Of a stretch of DNA of 63,031 bases, positions 34,451 through 46,428 are shown piece after piece. The stretch comes from Enterobacter mori LMG 25706. GTDB lineage: Bacteria; Pseudomonadota; Gammaproteobacteria; Enterobacterales; Enterobacteriaceae. Numbering within the stretch: position 1 is the stretch's first letter; every line of letters starts with the position of its first letter. The stretch covers positions 685,561-748,591 of the forward strand of contig NZ_GL890775.1 in the NCBI RefSeq assembly GCF_000211415.1, given 5' to 3'. The notes beneath the pieces were generated by a model, which ran no database searches, was not told the origin of the DNA, and saw only the letters and a list, made by a program, of their open reading frames with translations. A program made the position numbers and the translations under genes.

Positions 34451-36715
34451 ATGGGGATCCACATTGTCAGTGCTTGCGCCATTCTGGCCATTATTCCGCT
34501 CTATTGGTTACCTGTTGTACCGGAGCCAGAGAGCGTCTGGATGATGATTGCCGCAGGTATCGCGTTAGCCGCGCAGCAAAGACGATGGCTAACGTTCTCA
34601 GGTATCGGGTTGCTCTTTTTTTGCTGGGGCGTATTAGCGGCGCAGGAGAGCATTTGGCCTTTGAATCATCTCACGACAGGGCCGCAGCAGGCGGAGGTGG
34701 TCATTACAGCAACCGACGGCGCAACAATGCATCAAGGAAACATTGTCAGCCTCAACGGAAAACGCTGGTGGGGCGTCACTGGGGTGACGCTGTATGGCAA
34801 TTACCTGCCCCAAAAAGCGTGTGCTGGTCAACGCTGGGCCATGGTGCTGCGTCTTAGAGCGGTACATGGTGAATTAAACGATGGTGGCTACGATTCGCAG
34901 AAAAATGCTTTTGCCCGACATCAAACGCTGAGCGGGCGTTTTACGCATGCTGAGGTTGTTGACGCACGCTGTAGCCTGCGTTCACGGTACCTGGGCTCAC
35001 TGCAAAACGTACTCACAGCATATCAGTGGGGGCCGGTGATCCTTGGGCTGGGGATGGGGGAGCGCCTGAATGTACCGCGTGAGATAAAAAATATCATGCG
35101 CGAGACAGGAACAATACACCTGATGGCGATTTCGGGTCTGCACATCGCGCTGGCTGCGTCCATCATCTGGTTACTGGCAAGAGGGTTGCAATATTTCCTG
35201 CCGAGCCACGCTATCCATTGGCAATTTCCCATGCTTGCAGGTCTGTGCTTTGCGGCTTTTTATGCATGGTTAACGGGGATGCAGCCGCCCGCAATGCGCA
35301 CGGTTGTCTCTCTCTCAGTGGTGGCTGTGCTGCGGATTAGCGGCCGTCAATGGTCTCCCTGGCAGATCTGGTTAGCCTGCGTGGCGGCAATTCTGATTTT
35401 TGACCCTGTGGTTGTTCTGTCGCAAAGCTTTGCGCTGTCGGCGTTTGCGGTCGCGGCATTAATTTTTTGGTACCAGTGGCTACCGCTTCCGAACGGGCGC
35501 TGGATCCGCCGAATAAAACCTCTGGCAAATCTCATTCATCTGCAGACAGGAATGCTGTGCCTGCTGCTTCCGCTGCAGGTGCTGATTTTTCATGGTTTCA
35601 GCCTGTCTTCATTCCTCGCGAATCTGTTTGCTGTTCCGCTGGTCACGTTTATTTCCGTGCCGCTGATCCTTCTCGGTATGCTGCTCCATCTTTTTCCGCT
35701 GGCGTTACTGGAGAACGCTGTCTGGTATGCGGCCGATAAGTCTCTGGCAGGGTTATTCGGGTTGCTGACTCGTTTGCCAGACGGCTGGCTAGATGTTGAT
35801 GAACGTTGGCAATACCTGATGCTGCTACCCTGGCTTGCCATTATCGGCTGGCGTTTTCGAAGCTGGAAGGTTCTACCGGCTGTATGTCTGACAGCAAGTA
35901 TTATGCTCGCACTTCCTTTGTGGCGAACGGATAAAACTAACGGCTGGACGCTGCACATGCTGGATGTCGGGCAGGGGCTGGCAATGGTAATTGAACGTCA
36001 GGGGAGGGCTATTTTATACGATACCGGGCTGGCCTGGCCGGGGGGCGATAGCGGGCAGCAGTTGATCATTCCATGGTTACGCTGGCATCACCTGAATCCA
36101 GAAGGGGTGATCCTGAGTCATGAGCATCTCGACCACGCGGGAGGACTGGCATCGCTGCAAAAAACCTGGCCCGAAATGTGGGTGAGGAGTCCGCTGCACC
36201 AGGATGGACATCTTCCTTGTTTTCGTGGGCAGCAATGGCAGTGGCAAGGGCTAACGTTCAGCGTTCACTGGCCGCCTGATGAAGAGCACGCCAAAGGTAA
36301 CAACCGCTCCTGCGTGGTTAAGATCGACGACGGTGAGCAGAGCATCCTGCTGACCGGGGATATTGAAGCACAGGCTGAAATGGCAATGCTGAGCCACCGC
36401 TGGCGCAATCTTGCGTCTACACTCATTCAGGTACCTCACCACGGCAGCAACACCTCGTCTTCTATGCCGTTGGTGCAGCGTGCAGAAGGGAAAATAGCGC
36501 TGGCCTCTGCAGCCCGCTATAACGCGTGGCATTTTCCATCCGCGAAAGTGGTGCGGCGCTACGGGAAAGAGGGATATACCTGGCTAGACACCCCTCATTC
36601 TGGACAAATATCGGTGACATTTTCGCAACATAACAGGCAGATCCGACGCCTGCGTGAGCACAATTTACCGCGTTGGTATCATCAGTGGTTTGGCGCGCCC
36701 GTAGATAACGGGTAG
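34451..36715 (+). CDS. ycaI: ComEC/Rec2-family DNA-uptake channel homologue
   Basis: Homologue of the ComEC competence channel, 754 residues against 756 in E. coli YcaI. Order: several N-terminal helices, an OB-like periplasmic domain (about 90-180), the competence membrane domain, then a C-terminal metallo-beta-lactamase domain (HMLDVGQGLAMVI near 502, metal-binding SHEHLDHAGG near 556, HHGSNTSS near 660). The role in enterics is not firmly established. It lies 36 bases ahead of msbA and may be cotranscribed with msbA-lpxK. Confidence 0.94.
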   Translation: MGIHIVSACAILAIIPLYWLPVVPEPESVWMMIAAGIALAAQQRRWLTFSGIGLLFFCWGVLAAQESIWPLNHLTTGPQQAEVVITATDGATMHQGNIVSLNGKRWWGVTGVTLYGNYLPQKACAGQRWAMVLRLRAVHGELNDGGYDSQKNAFARHQTLSGRFTHAEVVDARCSLRSRYLGSLQNVLTAYQWGPVILGLGMGERLNVPREIKNIMRETGTIHLMAISGLHIALAASIIWLLARGLQYFLPSHAIHWQFPMLAGLCFAAFYAWLTGMQPPAMRTVVSLSVVAVLRISGRQWSPWQIWLACVAAILIFDPVVVLSQSFALSAFAVAALIFWYQWLPLPNGRWIRRIKPLANLIHLQTGMLCLLLPLQVLIFHGFSLSSFLANLFAVPLVTFISVPLILLGMLLHLFPLALLENAVWYAADKSLAGLFGLLTRLPDGWLDVDERWQYLMLLPWLAIIGWRFRSWKVLPAVCLTASIMLALPLWRTDKTNGWTLHMLDVGQGLAMVIERQGRAILYDTGLAWPGGDSGQQLIIPWLRWHHLNPEGVILSHEHLDHAGGLASLQKTWPEMWVRSPLHQDGHLPCFRGQQWQWQGLTFSVHWPPDEEHAKGNNRSCVVKIDDGEQSILLTGDIEAQAEMAMLSHRWRNLASTLIQVPHHGSNTSSSMPLVQRAEGKIALASAARYNAWHFPSAKVVRRYGKEGYTWLDTPHSGQISVTFSQHNRQIRRLREHNLPRWYHQWFGAPVDNG

Positions 36716-36751
36716 AATATGCGGCTATTTCAACAAATGCTGGTTTTTTGA

Positions 36752-38503
36752 ATGCATAACGACAAAGATCTCTCCACGTGGCAAACGTTCCGCCGACTCT
36801 GGCCGATGATTGCCCCTTTCAAAGCAGGCTTGATCGTGGCGGGCGTAGCGTTAATCCTCAACGCAGCCAGCGATACTTTTATGCTATCGCTCCTCAAACC
36901 GTTACTGGATGACGGTTTTGGTAAAACGGATCGCTCAGTGCTGCTATGGATGCCGCTGGTGGTTATTGGGCTGATGATCTTACGCGGTATTTCCAGCTAT
37001 ATCTCCAGTTACTGTATCTCCTGGGTATCAGGAAAAGTGGTAATGTCCATGCGTCGCCGACTCTTCGGTCACATGATGGGCATGCCGGTCTCATTCTTTG
37101 ATAAACAGTCTACGGGCACGCTGCTGTCACGTATTACCTACGATTCAGAGCAGGTGGCATCATCGTCCTCCAGCGCGCTGATTACCGTGGTCCGTGAAGG
37201 CGCATCGATCATCGGCCTGTTTATCATGATGTTCTATTACAGCTGGCAGCTGTCGCTCATCCTGATCGTGCTGGCACCGGTTGTCTCCATTGCTATCCGC
37301 GTCGTCTCAAAGCGTTTCCGCAATATCAGTAAGAATATGCAGAATACGATGGGGCAGGTCACGACCAGCGCTGAACAGATGCTGAAAGGCCACAAAGAAG
37401 TGTTGATCTTTGGTGGTCAGGAAGTCGAAACCAAGCGCTTTGATAAGGTCAGCAATAAAATGCGCCTGCAGGGAATGAAAATGGTGTCGGCCTCCTCTAT
37501 CTCCGATCCTATCATTCAGCTGATTGCCTCACTGGCACTGGCATTTGTTCTGTATGCAGCGAGCTTCCCGAGCGTTATGGAGACCCTGACTGCAGGGACC
37601 ATCACCGTAGTGTTCTCCTCCATGATTGCGCTGATGCGTCCGCTGAAATCCCTGACCAACGTGAACGCGCAGTTCCAGCGCGGGATGGCAGCATGCCAGA
37701 CGTTGTTCAGCATTCTCGATTCCGAGCAGGAAAAAGATGAAGGTACGCGCGTGATTGAGCGTGCAAACGGAGACGTTGAATTCCGCAATGTGACCTTTAC
37801 CTATCCAGGCCGCGAAGTGGCTGCACTGCGTAATATCAACCTGACGATTCCAGCAGGTAAAACCGTTGCGCTGGTGGGCCGTTCCGGCTCGGGTAAATCA
37901 ACCATTGCCAGCCTGATTACGCGCTTCTACGACATTGATGAAGGTGAAATCCTGTTAGATGGTCATGACCTGCGGGAGTATACCCTGCAGTCGCTGCGTA
38001 ACCAGGTTGCACTGGTTTCTCAGAACGTGCATCTGTTCAACGACACGGTTGCCAACAACATCGCCTATGCCCGTACTGAAGAGTACAGCCGCGAGCAGAT
38101 CGAGAATGCCGCACGCATGGCGTATGCGATGGACTTCATCAACAAGATGGATAACGGTCTGGATACCATCATTGGTGAAAACGGTGTGCTCCTTTCCGGT
38201 GGTCAGCGTCAGCGTATCCCCATTGCGCGTGCGCTGCTGCGCGACAGCCCAATCCTGATTCTGGATGAAGCGACGTCCGCGCTGGATACTGAATCTGAAC
38301 GCGCTATTCAGTCAGCGCTGGACGAACTGCAGAAGAACCGTACCTCTCTGGTGATTGCGCACCGTCTCTCGACCATCGAACAGGCTGATGAAATCGTGGT
38401 GGTAGAGGACGGCGTGATTGTCGAGCGGGGCAGCCATGCCGATCTGCTCGCCCACCGTGGCGTCTACGCTCAGCTTCATAAGATGCAGTTCGGTCAACAA
38501 TGA
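36752..38503 (+). CDS. msbA: Lipid A/phospholipid ABC flippase MsbA
   Basis: Essential homodimeric exporter that flips core-lipid A across the inner membrane. At 583 residues it is one longer than E. coli (final Gln). Six helices are followed by the ATPase domain: Walker [10 protein letters not shown] near 376-384, signature LSGGQ at 481-485, Walker [13 protein letters not shown] near 501-512. Residue 490 is Pro (CCC at 38219-38221) in [13 protein letters not shown], where E. coli and most ABC ATPases have Ala; proline in this helix is unexpected in an essential protein. Its stop overlaps the lpxK start by four bases (ATGA). Confidence 0.96.
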   Translation: MHNDKDLSTWQTFRRLWPMIAPFKAGLIVAGVALILNAASDTFMLSLLKPLLDDGFGKTDRSVLLWMPLVVIGLMILRGISSYISSYCISWVSGKVVMSMRRRLFGHMMGMPVSFFDKQSTGTLLSRITYDSEQVASSSSSALITVVREGASIIGLFIMMFYYSWQLSLILIVLAPVVSIAIRVVSKRFRNISKNMQNTMGQVTTSAEQMLKGHKEVLIFGGQEVETKRFDKVSNKMRLQGMKMVSASSISDPIIQLIASLALAFVLYAASFPSVMETLTAGTITVVFSSMIALMRPLKSLTNVNAQFQRGMAACQTLFSILDSEQEKDEGTRVIERANGDVEFRNVTFTYPGREVAALRNINLTIPAGKTVALVGRSGSGKSTIASLITRFYDIDEGEILLDGHDLREYTLQSLRNQVALVSQNVHLFNDTVANNIAYARTEEYSREQIENAARMAYAMDFINKMDNGLDTIIGENGVLLSGGQRQRIPIARALLRDSPILILDEATSALDTESERAIQSALDELQKNRTSLVIAHRLSTIEQADEIVVVEDGVIVERGSHADLLAHRGVYAQLHKMQFGQQ

Positions 38504-39477
38504 TTGCACGCATCTGGTCAGGTGAATCACCACTGTGGCGACTGCTTCTGCCGCTCTCCTGGCTCTATGGCCTGGTGAGCGGTGCCATTCGTCTGATGTA
38601 CCGCCTGGGGCTGAAGCGCGCCTGGCGCGCACCGGTTCCGGTTGTGGTGGTCGGTAACCTGACCGCTGGTGGGAACGGCAAAACGCCGGTGGTGATCTGG
38701 CTGGTGGAGCAGTTGCAAAAGCGCGGTATTCGCCCAGGGGTTGTATCGCGCGGCTATGGTGGTAAAGCGACGCACTATCCGCTTCTGCTTACGGCTGATA
38801 CAACAACGGCCGAAGCGGGTGATGAACCTGTCCTGATCTATCAGCGCACAGGTGTGCCGGTTGCGGTCTCACCCGTGCGCAGCGACGCCGTTCAGGCGCT
38901 TCTTGCCGGGCACGCTGTGGACATCATTATCACCGACGATGGCCTTCAGCATTACGCACTGGCGCGTGATAAAGAGATTGTGGTTATCGACGGCGTGCGC
39001 CGTTTTGGCAACGGCTGGCGGCTGCCTGCCGGCCCGATGCGTGAACGCGCGTCGCGTCTTCAGTCCGTTGATGCGGTCATTGTTAACGGTGGCCAGGCTA
39101 AGCCAGGGGAAATCCCTATGCATCTTCAGCCTGGCATGGCGGTTAACCTGTTAACGGGCGAGCGTAAGGCGGTTGAACAGCTGTCTGCACTGGTGGCGAT
39201 GGCGGGTATTGGTCACCCTCCGCGCTTCTTCGCGACGCTGGAGCAGTGTGGTGCCCGGCCAGAAAAACGCGTTCCGCTGGCAGACCACCAGGCGCTGGTG
39301 GAAGGTCAGGTAGACGCCCTGACCGTACCCGGGCAGTCGCTGATCATGACCGAAAAAGATGCGGTGAAATGCCGCGCCTTTGCGAAAGAAAACTGGTGGT
39401 ATCTGCCGGTTGACGCTGAACTCAGCGGCGAGCAGCCGGAACACTTGCTCAAGGAACTGATTGCGTTGGTGCGATAA
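38500..39477 (+). CDS. lpxK: Tetraacyldisaccharide 4'-kinase
   Basis: Inner-membrane P-loop kinase that phosphorylates the lipid A disaccharide at the 4' position. Length 325 against 328 in E. coli. The P-loop [11 protein letters not shown] is at residues 52-62 and DDGLQH near 146-151. It is translationally coupled to msbA through an ATGA overlap, joining the last kinase step of lipid A synthesis to its export. Confidence 0.97.
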   Translation: MIARIWSGESPLWRLLLPLSWLYGLVSGAIRLMYRLGLKRAWRAPVPVVVVGNLTAGGNGKTPVVIWLVEQLQKRGIRPGVVSRGYGGKATHYPLLLTADTTTAEAGDEPVLIYQRTGVPVAVSPVRSDAVQALLAGHAVDIIITDDGLQHYALARDKEIVVIDGVRRFGNGWRLPAGPMRERASRLQSVDAVIVNGGQAKPGEIPMHLQPGMAVNLLTGERKAVEQLSALVAMAGIGHPPRFFATLEQCGARPEKRVPLADHQALVEGQVDALTVPGQSLIMTEKDAVKCRAFAKENWWYLPVDAELSGEQPEHLLKELIALVR

Positions 39478-39521
39478 ACGCTTACGCGGTTCTGGTGGCG
39501 CTTTGACTGACAGGAAAACGC

Positions 39522-40751
39522 ATGTCTTTACCGCAACTCTCGCTTTCAGCCGCACGTCATTTACACCTTGCTGCCCAGGGGCTGCTTAAAAAGCCTCGCC
39601 GTCGCGCACAACCCTCTGACATTCTCTCCACCGTACAGCGCATGTCGTTGCTGCAAATCGATACCATCAACATCGTGGCGCGAAGCCCTTACCTGGTGCT
39701 CTTCAGCCGTCTGGGAAATTATCAGCCGCAGTGGCTAGACAATGCGCTTAGTCAGGGTGAGCTAATGGAATACTGGGCACATGAAGCCTGTTTCCTGCCC
39801 CGCAGTGATTTCGCGCTGATTCGTCACCGCATGCTCTCTCCGGATAAGATGGGCTGGAAATATCGTCAGGAGTGGATGCATGAACACGCCGCTGAAATTG
39901 AGCAGCTTATCGCGCATATTCAGGAAAACGGTCCGGTGCGTTCGGCTGATTTTGAGCATCCGCGAAAAGGGGCGAGCGGATGGTGGGAGTGGAAACCGCA
40001 TAAACGTCATCTGGAGGGGCTGTTTACATCCGGTAAAGTGATGGTTGTGGAACGACGTAACTTTCAGCGCGTATACGACCTGACGCACCGCGTGATGCCG
40101 CACTGGGACGATGAGCGTGACCTGCTTACGCAGGAAGCGGCCGAAGCCATCATGCTGGAGAACAGCGCCCGCAGTCTGGGGATTTTTCGTCCGCAATGGC
40201 TGGCAGACTACTACCGACTCCGTCAGCCTGCGCTAAAACCGTTGCTGGAGATGTGGCAGCGCGAGCAGCGCGTCATACCTGCCGCTGTCGAAACGCTGGG
40301 CGAGATGTGGCTGCATGCCGATTTGCTCCCGCTTTTACCACAGGCGCTGGAAGGTAAGCTCCAGGCCACGCACAGCGCGGTACTGTCACCTTTCGACCCG
40401 GTCGTCTGGGACAGAAAACGGGCCGAGCAGCTGTTTAATTTCAGCTACCGGCTTGAGTGTTACACCCCCGCGCCAAAACGCCAGTACGGTTACTTCGTTT
40501 TGCCTCTGCTGCATAAAGGGCAACTGGTGGGACGCATGGATGCCAAAATGCACCGCAAAACCGGGACGCTTGAAATCATCGCGCTGTATCTTGAAGACGG
40601 GGTTAAGGCGACGGCTACCCTGGAGAAAGGATTATCATCCGCCATTAGCGATTTTGCGCGCTGGCAAGGGGCGAGCAGCGTGACGCTGGGCCGTATGCCG
40701 GACGGGCTGTTTACAACCTGCCGAAGTGGTTGGGAAACAGACACTCCCTGA
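39522..40751 (+). CDS. ycaQ: AlkZ-like DNA interstrand-crosslink glycosylase YcaQ
   Basis: HTH_42-superfamily glycosylase that unhooks N7-guanine crosslinks such as those from nitrogen mustard. Length 409 against 410 in E. coli. The QxD catalytic motif of the YcaQ subgroup is seen as QID at residues 45-47 (SLLQIDTINIVARSPY). LMEYWAHEACF near 80-90 and FDPVVWDRKRAEQLF near 290 are family blocks. It lies within the lpxK-kdsB run. Confidence 0.92.
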   Translation: MSLPQLSLSAARHLHLAAQGLLKKPRRRAQPSDILSTVQRMSLLQIDTINIVARSPYLVLFSRLGNYQPQWLDNALSQGELMEYWAHEACFLPRSDFALIRHRMLSPDKMGWKYRQEWMHEHAAEIEQLIAHIQENGPVRSADFEHPRKGASGWWEWKPHKRHLEGLFTSGKVMVVERRNFQRVYDLTHRVMPHWDDERDLLTQEAAEAIMLENSARSLGIFRPQWLADYYRLRQPALKPLLEMWQREQRVIPAAVETLGEMWLHADLLPLLPQALEGKLQATHSAVLSPFDPVVWDRKRAEQLFNFSYRLECYTPAPKRQYGYFVLPLLHKGQLVGRMDAKMHRKTGTLEIIALYLEDGVKATATLEKGLSSAISDFARWQGASSVTLGRMPDGLFTTCRSGWETDTP

Positions 40752-40796
40752 AAAGGGAATGTGTTAAGCTTTAGCGATTACCCATACGGAGGAACT

Positions 40797-41722
<926 letters not shown>

Positions 41723-41731
41723 TTTTGCCTC

Positions 41732-41753
41732 CATCCCTCCTTACGGGGGGATG
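41732..41753 (+). terminator. Possible kdsB terminator
   Basis: CATCCCTCC pairs with GGGGGGATG around TTAC. The following sequence is only moderately T-rich (TTCTCACCCC, then TTTTTTC 20 bases on). Confidence 0.45.
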
Positions 41754-41863
41754 TTCTCACCCCACAATTTTTTCTTTCTTACTCTTAATTGATCTCTTCC
41801 GGGTGACATCCTTTGCTCACGCGCTCATTATAAAAGCAGTAGCCTTAATGGGGGTAATCTCAT

Positions 41864-42757
41864 ATGGAACAGCTGCGTGCCGAACTGAGCCATCTGCTTG
41901 GCGAGACGTTGAGCCGGGTCGAGTGTGTGAATGAAAAGGCGGATACCGCACTTTGGGCGCTGTATGACAGTCATGGAAACCCAATGCCTCTCATGGCCAG
42001 AAGCTTTACCTCACCCGGCGTCGCCAGACAGCTGGCATGGAAAATATCGATGCTGGCAAGGGAAGGTACGGTGCGAATGCCGACGGTTTACGGTGTCATG
42101 ACGCATGAGGAACACCCCGGCCCGGATGTCCTGCTTATTGAGCGCCTGCGTGGCGTCTCTGTTGAAGCCCCGGCGCGCACGCCGGACCGCTGGGAACAGC
42201 TGAAAGATCAGATCGTCGAGGCGTTGCTGGCCTGGCACCGGCAGGATAGCCGCGGGCTCGTCGGTCCCGTCGACAGCACTCAGGAGAACCTGTGGCCGCT
42301 CTGGTATCGTCAGCGGGTGGAAGCGCTGTGGGGAACGCTTAACCAGTTCAACAACACCGGTTTAACCATGCCGGACAAACGCATTCTGTTTCGCACTCGC
42401 GAGTGCTTGCCTGCGCTGTTTGACGGCTTTAATGATAACTGCGTGCTGATACACGGCAATTTTACCCTGCGCAGTATGCTGAAAGATCCCCGCAGCGACC
42501 AGCTGTTGGCGATGGTTGGGCCGGGCATTATGCTCTGGGCACCGCGCGAGTACGAACTGTTCAGACTATGCGACAGCGCCTCTGCGGAAGGTTTGCTCTG
42601 GCATTATCTGCAACGGGCACCTGTCGCGGAGGCGTTTCTCTGGCGGCGCTGGCTCTATTTGCTTTGGGATGAAGTGGCGCAACTGGTGAATACCGGACGG
42701 TTCAATCGCGCCAACTTCGACCTGGCGACAAAATCACTCTTGCCCTGGCTCGCCTGA
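41864..42757 (+). CDS. ycbJ: Putative phosphotransferase-fold protein YcbJ
   Basis: Length 297 as in E. coli YcbJ, a protein of unknown role in the aminoglycoside-phosphotransferase/kinase-like fold. Visible kinase-like features are the VLLIERLRGVSVE segment near 90-102 and CVLIHGNFTLRSMLKD near 195-210 in the position of the catalytic loop (HGN in place of HGD). GGTAATCTCAT precedes ATG, a modest ribosome-binding site. Its last 24 bases overlap the 3' end of elyC on the other strand. Confidence 0.9.
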   Translation: MEQLRAELSHLLGETLSRVECVNEKADTALWALYDSHGNPMPLMARSFTSPGVARQLAWKISMLAREGTVRMPTVYGVMTHEEHPGPDVLLIERLRGVSVEAPARTPDRWEQLKDQIVEALLAWHRQDSRGLVGPVDSTQENLWPLWYRQRVEALWGTLNQFNNTGLTMPDKRILFRTRECLPALFDGFNDNCVLIHGNFTLRSMLKDPRSDQLLAMVGPGIMLWAPREYELFRLCDSASAEGLLWHYLQRAPVAEAFLWRRWLYLLWDEVAQLVNTGRFNRANFDLATKSLLPWLA

Positions 42758-43513
42758 CGCGCCTTTCAGCCATTGCCAGAGGCGTCCAAGCGTCTCGTAA
42801 CCGACACGATCGCTGTGCATCAACCAGACCGGGGACGGGATTGCTCGTTCCCACGGGTTAAGCGGCGCGTTGATCGCTATCTGGTTAGCCGGTGCGGGTA
42901 GGGGATGTAATCCCTGTTTCTCGAAGAAAATCATCGCTCTCGGTAAATGCGACGCCGATGTCACGAGCAGGAACGGCACGTCGCCGATGGCCTGCTTCAC
43001 CGCGGCGGCTTCCTCTTCGGTGTCTTTTGGGCTGTCCAGGGTGATGATAGACGAACGTGGCACGCCCAGTGATTCAGCGACGCGTGCGCCAGCCTCCGCC
43101 GTACTCACCGGGTTTGTTTTGGCTGCGGCTCCGGTGAAGATCATTTTCGACCCCGGATTAGCAAGCCACAGGCGAATACCTTCGTTCAGGCGCGGCAGGC
43201 TGTTGTTGATCAGATTAGAGCTGGGTGCCCAGTTCGGATCCCAGGTATACCCGCCACCCAATACCACGATGTACTCCACTTTCTGATTTCCCTGCCAGGT
43301 CGGGTACTTATTTTCGATGGGGCGTAACAGACCATCCGCGACCGGCTGCAGGCTCAGCAGCAGCATCATCAGCCAGCCGAGGGTGATAAGCGTTTTGCCA
43401 CTTTTCTGAAAGCGGCTGAACCACACCAGTGCCAGCCCCAGCGCGATGAGAAGCAGCAGCAGGGGAAGGGGAAGCATCATGCCTCCGATGTATTTTTTTA
43501 GGGTAAAAAGCAT
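42734..43513 (-). CDS. elyC: Envelope biogenesis factor ElyC
   Basis: DUF218 inner-membrane protein (YcbC) that affects peptidoglycan and undecaprenyl-phosphate use at low temperature in E. coli. Length 259 as there. Two hydrophobic helices lie near residues 10-60, followed by a periplasmic DUF218 domain with VVLGGGYTWDP, FTGAAAKTN and LVTSASHLPRAMIFF. Convergent overlap with ycbJ; divergent from cmoM. Confidence 0.94.
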   Translation of the reverse strand: MLFTLKKYIGGMMLPLPLLLLLIALGLALVWFSRFQKSGKTLITLGWLMMLLLSLQPVADGLLRPIENKYPTWQGNQKVEYIVVLGGGYTWDPNWAPSSNLINNSLPRLNEGIRLWLANPGSKMIFTGAAAKTNPVSTAEAGARVAESLGVPRSSIITLDSPKDTEEEAAAVKQAIGDVPFLLVTSASHLPRAMIFFEKQGLHPLPAPANQIAINAPLNPWERAIPSPVWLMHSDRVGYETLGRLWQWLKGASGEPGQE

Positions 43514-43637
43514 CCTTTTTGGTTCCTTTTTTAACCATACAGCAGGCGATTACCCGTGATATTACACCAGAGTGGTTCATTCTCCGCGCGGGTGTGACAA
43601 AATAGCGGTTTTGCAGTTAGCGAGTGGAACCTTCCCA

Positions 43638-44417
43638 ATGCGGGATCGCAATTTTGATGACATCGCGGAAAAGTTTTCGCGCAACATTTATGGCACCACC
43701 AAAGGTCAGCTTCGGCAGACGATCCTCTGGCAGGATCTGGACAAGCTGTTGGCGGAACTGGGTGACCGGCGGTTGCGCGTGCTCGATGCCGGTGGCGGGG
43801 AAGGTCAGACTGCAATTCTGATGGCGCAGCGGGGGCACCACGTCACGCTTTGCGATCTTTCTGCTGAGATGGTTACTCGCGCCGAACGCGCGGCAGAAGA
43901 GAAAGGTGTGAGCGACAACATGCATTTTATACATTGCGCCGCTCAGGACATTCCCCAGCATTTGGAAACGCAGGTTGATCTGATATTGTTTCATGCTGTG
44001 CTCGAATGGGTCGCCGAACCGCAAGCCATGTTAAAAACGCTGTGGTCGATGTTGCGTCCGGGCGGTGCGTTATCGCTGATGTTCTACAATGCAAACGGTC
44101 TGCTGATGCGAAACGTGCTGGTGGGCAATTTTGGCTACGTGCAGCAGGGTATGTATAAAAAGAAACGGCGCACGCTATCGCCGGATTTCCCTCGTGAACC
44201 GCAGCAGGTCTATGGCTGGCTGGAGGAGATCGGTTGGGAGATCACCGGTAAAACAGGCGTGAGGGTGTTTCATGATTATCTGCGTGATAAACAAAAACAG
44301 CATGACTGTTTAGACGCCTTAACAGAAATAGAAACGCGGTATTGCCGCCAGGAGCCTTATCTGAGCCTTGGCCGCTATATACACGTCACCGCGCGCAAGC
44401 CGCAGAAGCAAGGATAA
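43638..44417 (+). CDS. cmoM: tRNA cmo5U methyltransferase CmoM
   Basis: SAM enzyme (formerly SmtA) that methylates the cmo5U34 wobble base to mcmo5U in several tRNAs. The start at 43638 (MRDRNFDDIAEKF) gives 259 residues, E. coli 261. The SAM-binding LDAGGGEGQT lies near 46-55 and DLILFHAVLEWV near 115-126. Three bases separate it from mukF; this is the known cmoM-mukFEB operon. Confidence 0.95.
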   Translation: MRDRNFDDIAEKFSRNIYGTTKGQLRQTILWQDLDKLLAELGDRRLRVLDAGGGEGQTAILMAQRGHHVTLCDLSAEMVTRAERAAEEKGVSDNMHFIHCAAQDIPQHLETQVDLILFHAVLEWVAEPQAMLKTLWSMLRPGGALSLMFYNANGLLMRNVLVGNFGYVQQGMYKKKRRTLSPDFPREPQQVYGWLEEIGWEITGKTGVRVFHDYLRDKQKQHDCLDALTEIETRYCRQEPYLSLGRYIHVTARKPQKQG

Positions 44418-44420
44418 TCT

Positions 44421-45743
44421 ATGAGTGAATTTTCCCAGACAGTCCCCGAACTGGTTGCCTGGGCCAGGAAAAACGATTTCTCCATCACGCTGCCGGTAGA
44501 CAGACTCTCCTTCCTGCTGGCGGTTGCCACGCTGAACGGCGAACGGCTGGATGGTGAAATGAGCGAGGGTGAACTGGTGGATGCGTTCCGCCATGTCAGT
44601 GATGCGTTTGAGCAAACCAGCGAAACCATTAGCGTGCGTGCCAACAACGCAATCAACGATATGGTGCGTCAACGTCTGCTGAACCGCTTTACCAGCGAGC
44701 AGGCGGAAGGAAACGCCATTTATCGTCTGACGCCTCTGGGGATCGGCATTACCGATTACTACATTCGCCAGCGCGAGTTTTCGACGCTGCGTCTCTCCAT
44801 GCAGCTATCGATCGTGGCGGGCGAGCTTAAGCGCGCCGCCGACGCGGCAGATGAAAACGGTGACGAATTCCACTGGCACCGTAACGTCTACGCGCCGCTG
44901 AAGTACTCGGTGGCAGAGATTTTCGACAGCATCGATCTGACCCAGCGTCTGATGGATGAACAGCAGCAGCAGGTGAAAGACGATATCGCTCAATTGCTGA
45001 ATAAAGACTGGCGTGCAGCCATCTCCAGCTGTGAACTTTTATTGTCAGAAACCTCCGGTACGCTGCGTGAACTGCAGGATACGCTGGAAGCCGCAGGCGA
45101 CAAGCTGCAGGCCAATCTGCTCCGCATCCAGGATGCGACCATGGCGCACGACGACCTCCACTTTGTCGACCGTCTGGTCTTCGATCTGCAAAGCAAACTC
45201 GACCGTATTATTAGCTGGGGCCAGCAGTCGATCGACCTGTGGATCGGCTACGACCGACACGTGCATAAATTTATCCGTACCGCGATCGATATGGATAAAA
45301 ACCGCGTCTTCGCTCAGCGTCTGCGTCAGTCGGTACAAACCTATTTCGATGCCCCATGGGCGCTGACCTACGCGAATGCCGACCGTCTGCTGGATATGCG
45401 CGACGAAGAGATGGCGCTACGTGATGAAGAGGTGACCGGTGAATTGCCACCGGATCTGGAATACGAAGAATTTAACGAAATTCGCGAACAACTTGCGGCG
45501 ATGATCGAAGAACAGCTCGCTGTCTACAAAACCAGACAAGCACCGCTGGATCTTGGTCTCGTGGTGCGCGACTATCTGGCGCAATATCCTCGCGCGCGGC
45601 ACTTTGACGTTGCCCGCATCGTGGTAGATCAGGCGGTACGCCTGGGCGTCGCGCAAGCAGATTTCACCGGACTGCCGCCGAAGTGGCAGCCGATCAACGA
45701 TTACGGAGCCAAGGTACAGGCGCATGTCATTGACAAATATTGA
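44421..45743 (+). CDS. mukF: Kleisin MukF
   Basis: Bridging subunit of the MukBEF condensin, binding MukB heads through its ends and MukE in the middle. Length 440 as in E. coli: N-terminal winged helix (about 1-110), helical region with dimerisation helices, acidic middle linker ([13 protein letters not shown] near 342-354) and C-terminal winged helix. It overlaps mukE by 20 bases. Confidence 0.97.
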   Translation: MSEFSQTVPELVAWARKNDFSITLPVDRLSFLLAVATLNGERLDGEMSEGELVDAFRHVSDAFEQTSETISVRANNAINDMVRQRLLNRFTSEQAEGNAIYRLTPLGIGITDYYIRQREFSTLRLSMQLSIVAGELKRAADAADENGDEFHWHRNVYAPLKYSVAEIFDSIDLTQRLMDEQQQQVKDDIAQLLNKDWRAAISSCELLLSETSGTLRELQDTLEAAGDKLQANLLRIQDATMAHDDLHFVDRLVFDLQSKLDRIISWGQQSIDLWIGYDRHVHKFIRTAIDMDKNRVFAQRLRQSVQTYFDAPWALTYANADRLLDMRDEEMALRDEEVTGELPPDLEYEEFNEIREQLAAMIEEQLAVYKTRQAPLDLGLVVRDYLAQYPRARHFDVARIVVDQAVRLGVAQADFTGLPPKWQPINDYGAKVQAHVIDKY

Positions 45744-46428
45744 ACAAGTGATGCCAGTAAAGCTGGCACAGGCGCTGGCGAATCCGTTATTTCCGGCGCT
45801 GGACAGCCAGCTGCGTGCCGGTCGTCACATTGGTCTTGACGAGCTGGATAATCACGCTTTTTTGATGGATTTCCAGGAATACCTGGAAGAGTTCTACGCG
45901 CGCTACAACGTGGAGCTGATTCGCGCGCCGGAAGGGTTTTTCTACCTGCGCCCGCGCTCAACCACGCTGATTCCGCGTTCCGTACTCTCCGAGCTGGATA
46001 TGATGGTCGGCAAAATCCTCTGCTACCTCTACCTCAGCCCGGAACGTCTGGCGAACGAAGGGATTTTCACTCAGCAGGAACTCTACGACGAACTGCTGTC
46101 GCTGGCAGATGAAAGCAAATTGCTGAAGCTGGTGAACAACCGTTCGACAGGTTCCGATCTTGACCGTCAGAAATTACAGGAAAAAGTTCGCTCTTCCCTG
46201 AACCGTCTGCGTCGTTTGGGCATGGTCTGGTTTATGGGCCATGACAGCAGCAAATTCCGCATTACGGAATCCGTCTTCCGCTTTGGCGCCGACGTGCGCG
46301 CGGGTGACGACGCCCGTGAAGCGCAGCTGCGCATGATCCGCGACGGTGAAGCGATGCCGGTGGAAAACCATTTGCAGCTCAATGATGAGCATGAAGAGAA
46401 TCAGCCGGATAGCGGGGAGGAAGAGTAA
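45724..46428 (+). CDS. mukE: Condensin subunit MukE
   Basis: KITE-type protein of tandem winged helices that dimerises and binds MukF. Length 234 as in E. coli. The acidic tail ([10 protein letters not shown]) is typical. Stop and mukB start share one base (TAATG). Confidence 0.97.
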   Translation: MSLTNIEQVMPVKLAQALANPLFPALDSQLRAGRHIGLDELDNHAFLMDFQEYLEEFYARYNVELIRAPEGFFYLRPRSTTLIPRSVLSELDMMVGKILCYLYLSPERLANEGIFTQQELYDELLSLADESKLLKLVNNRSTGSDLDRQKLQEKVRSSLNRLRRLGMVWFMGHDSSKFRITESVFRFGADVRAGDDAREAQLRMIRDGEAMPVENHLQLNDEHEENQPDSGEEE

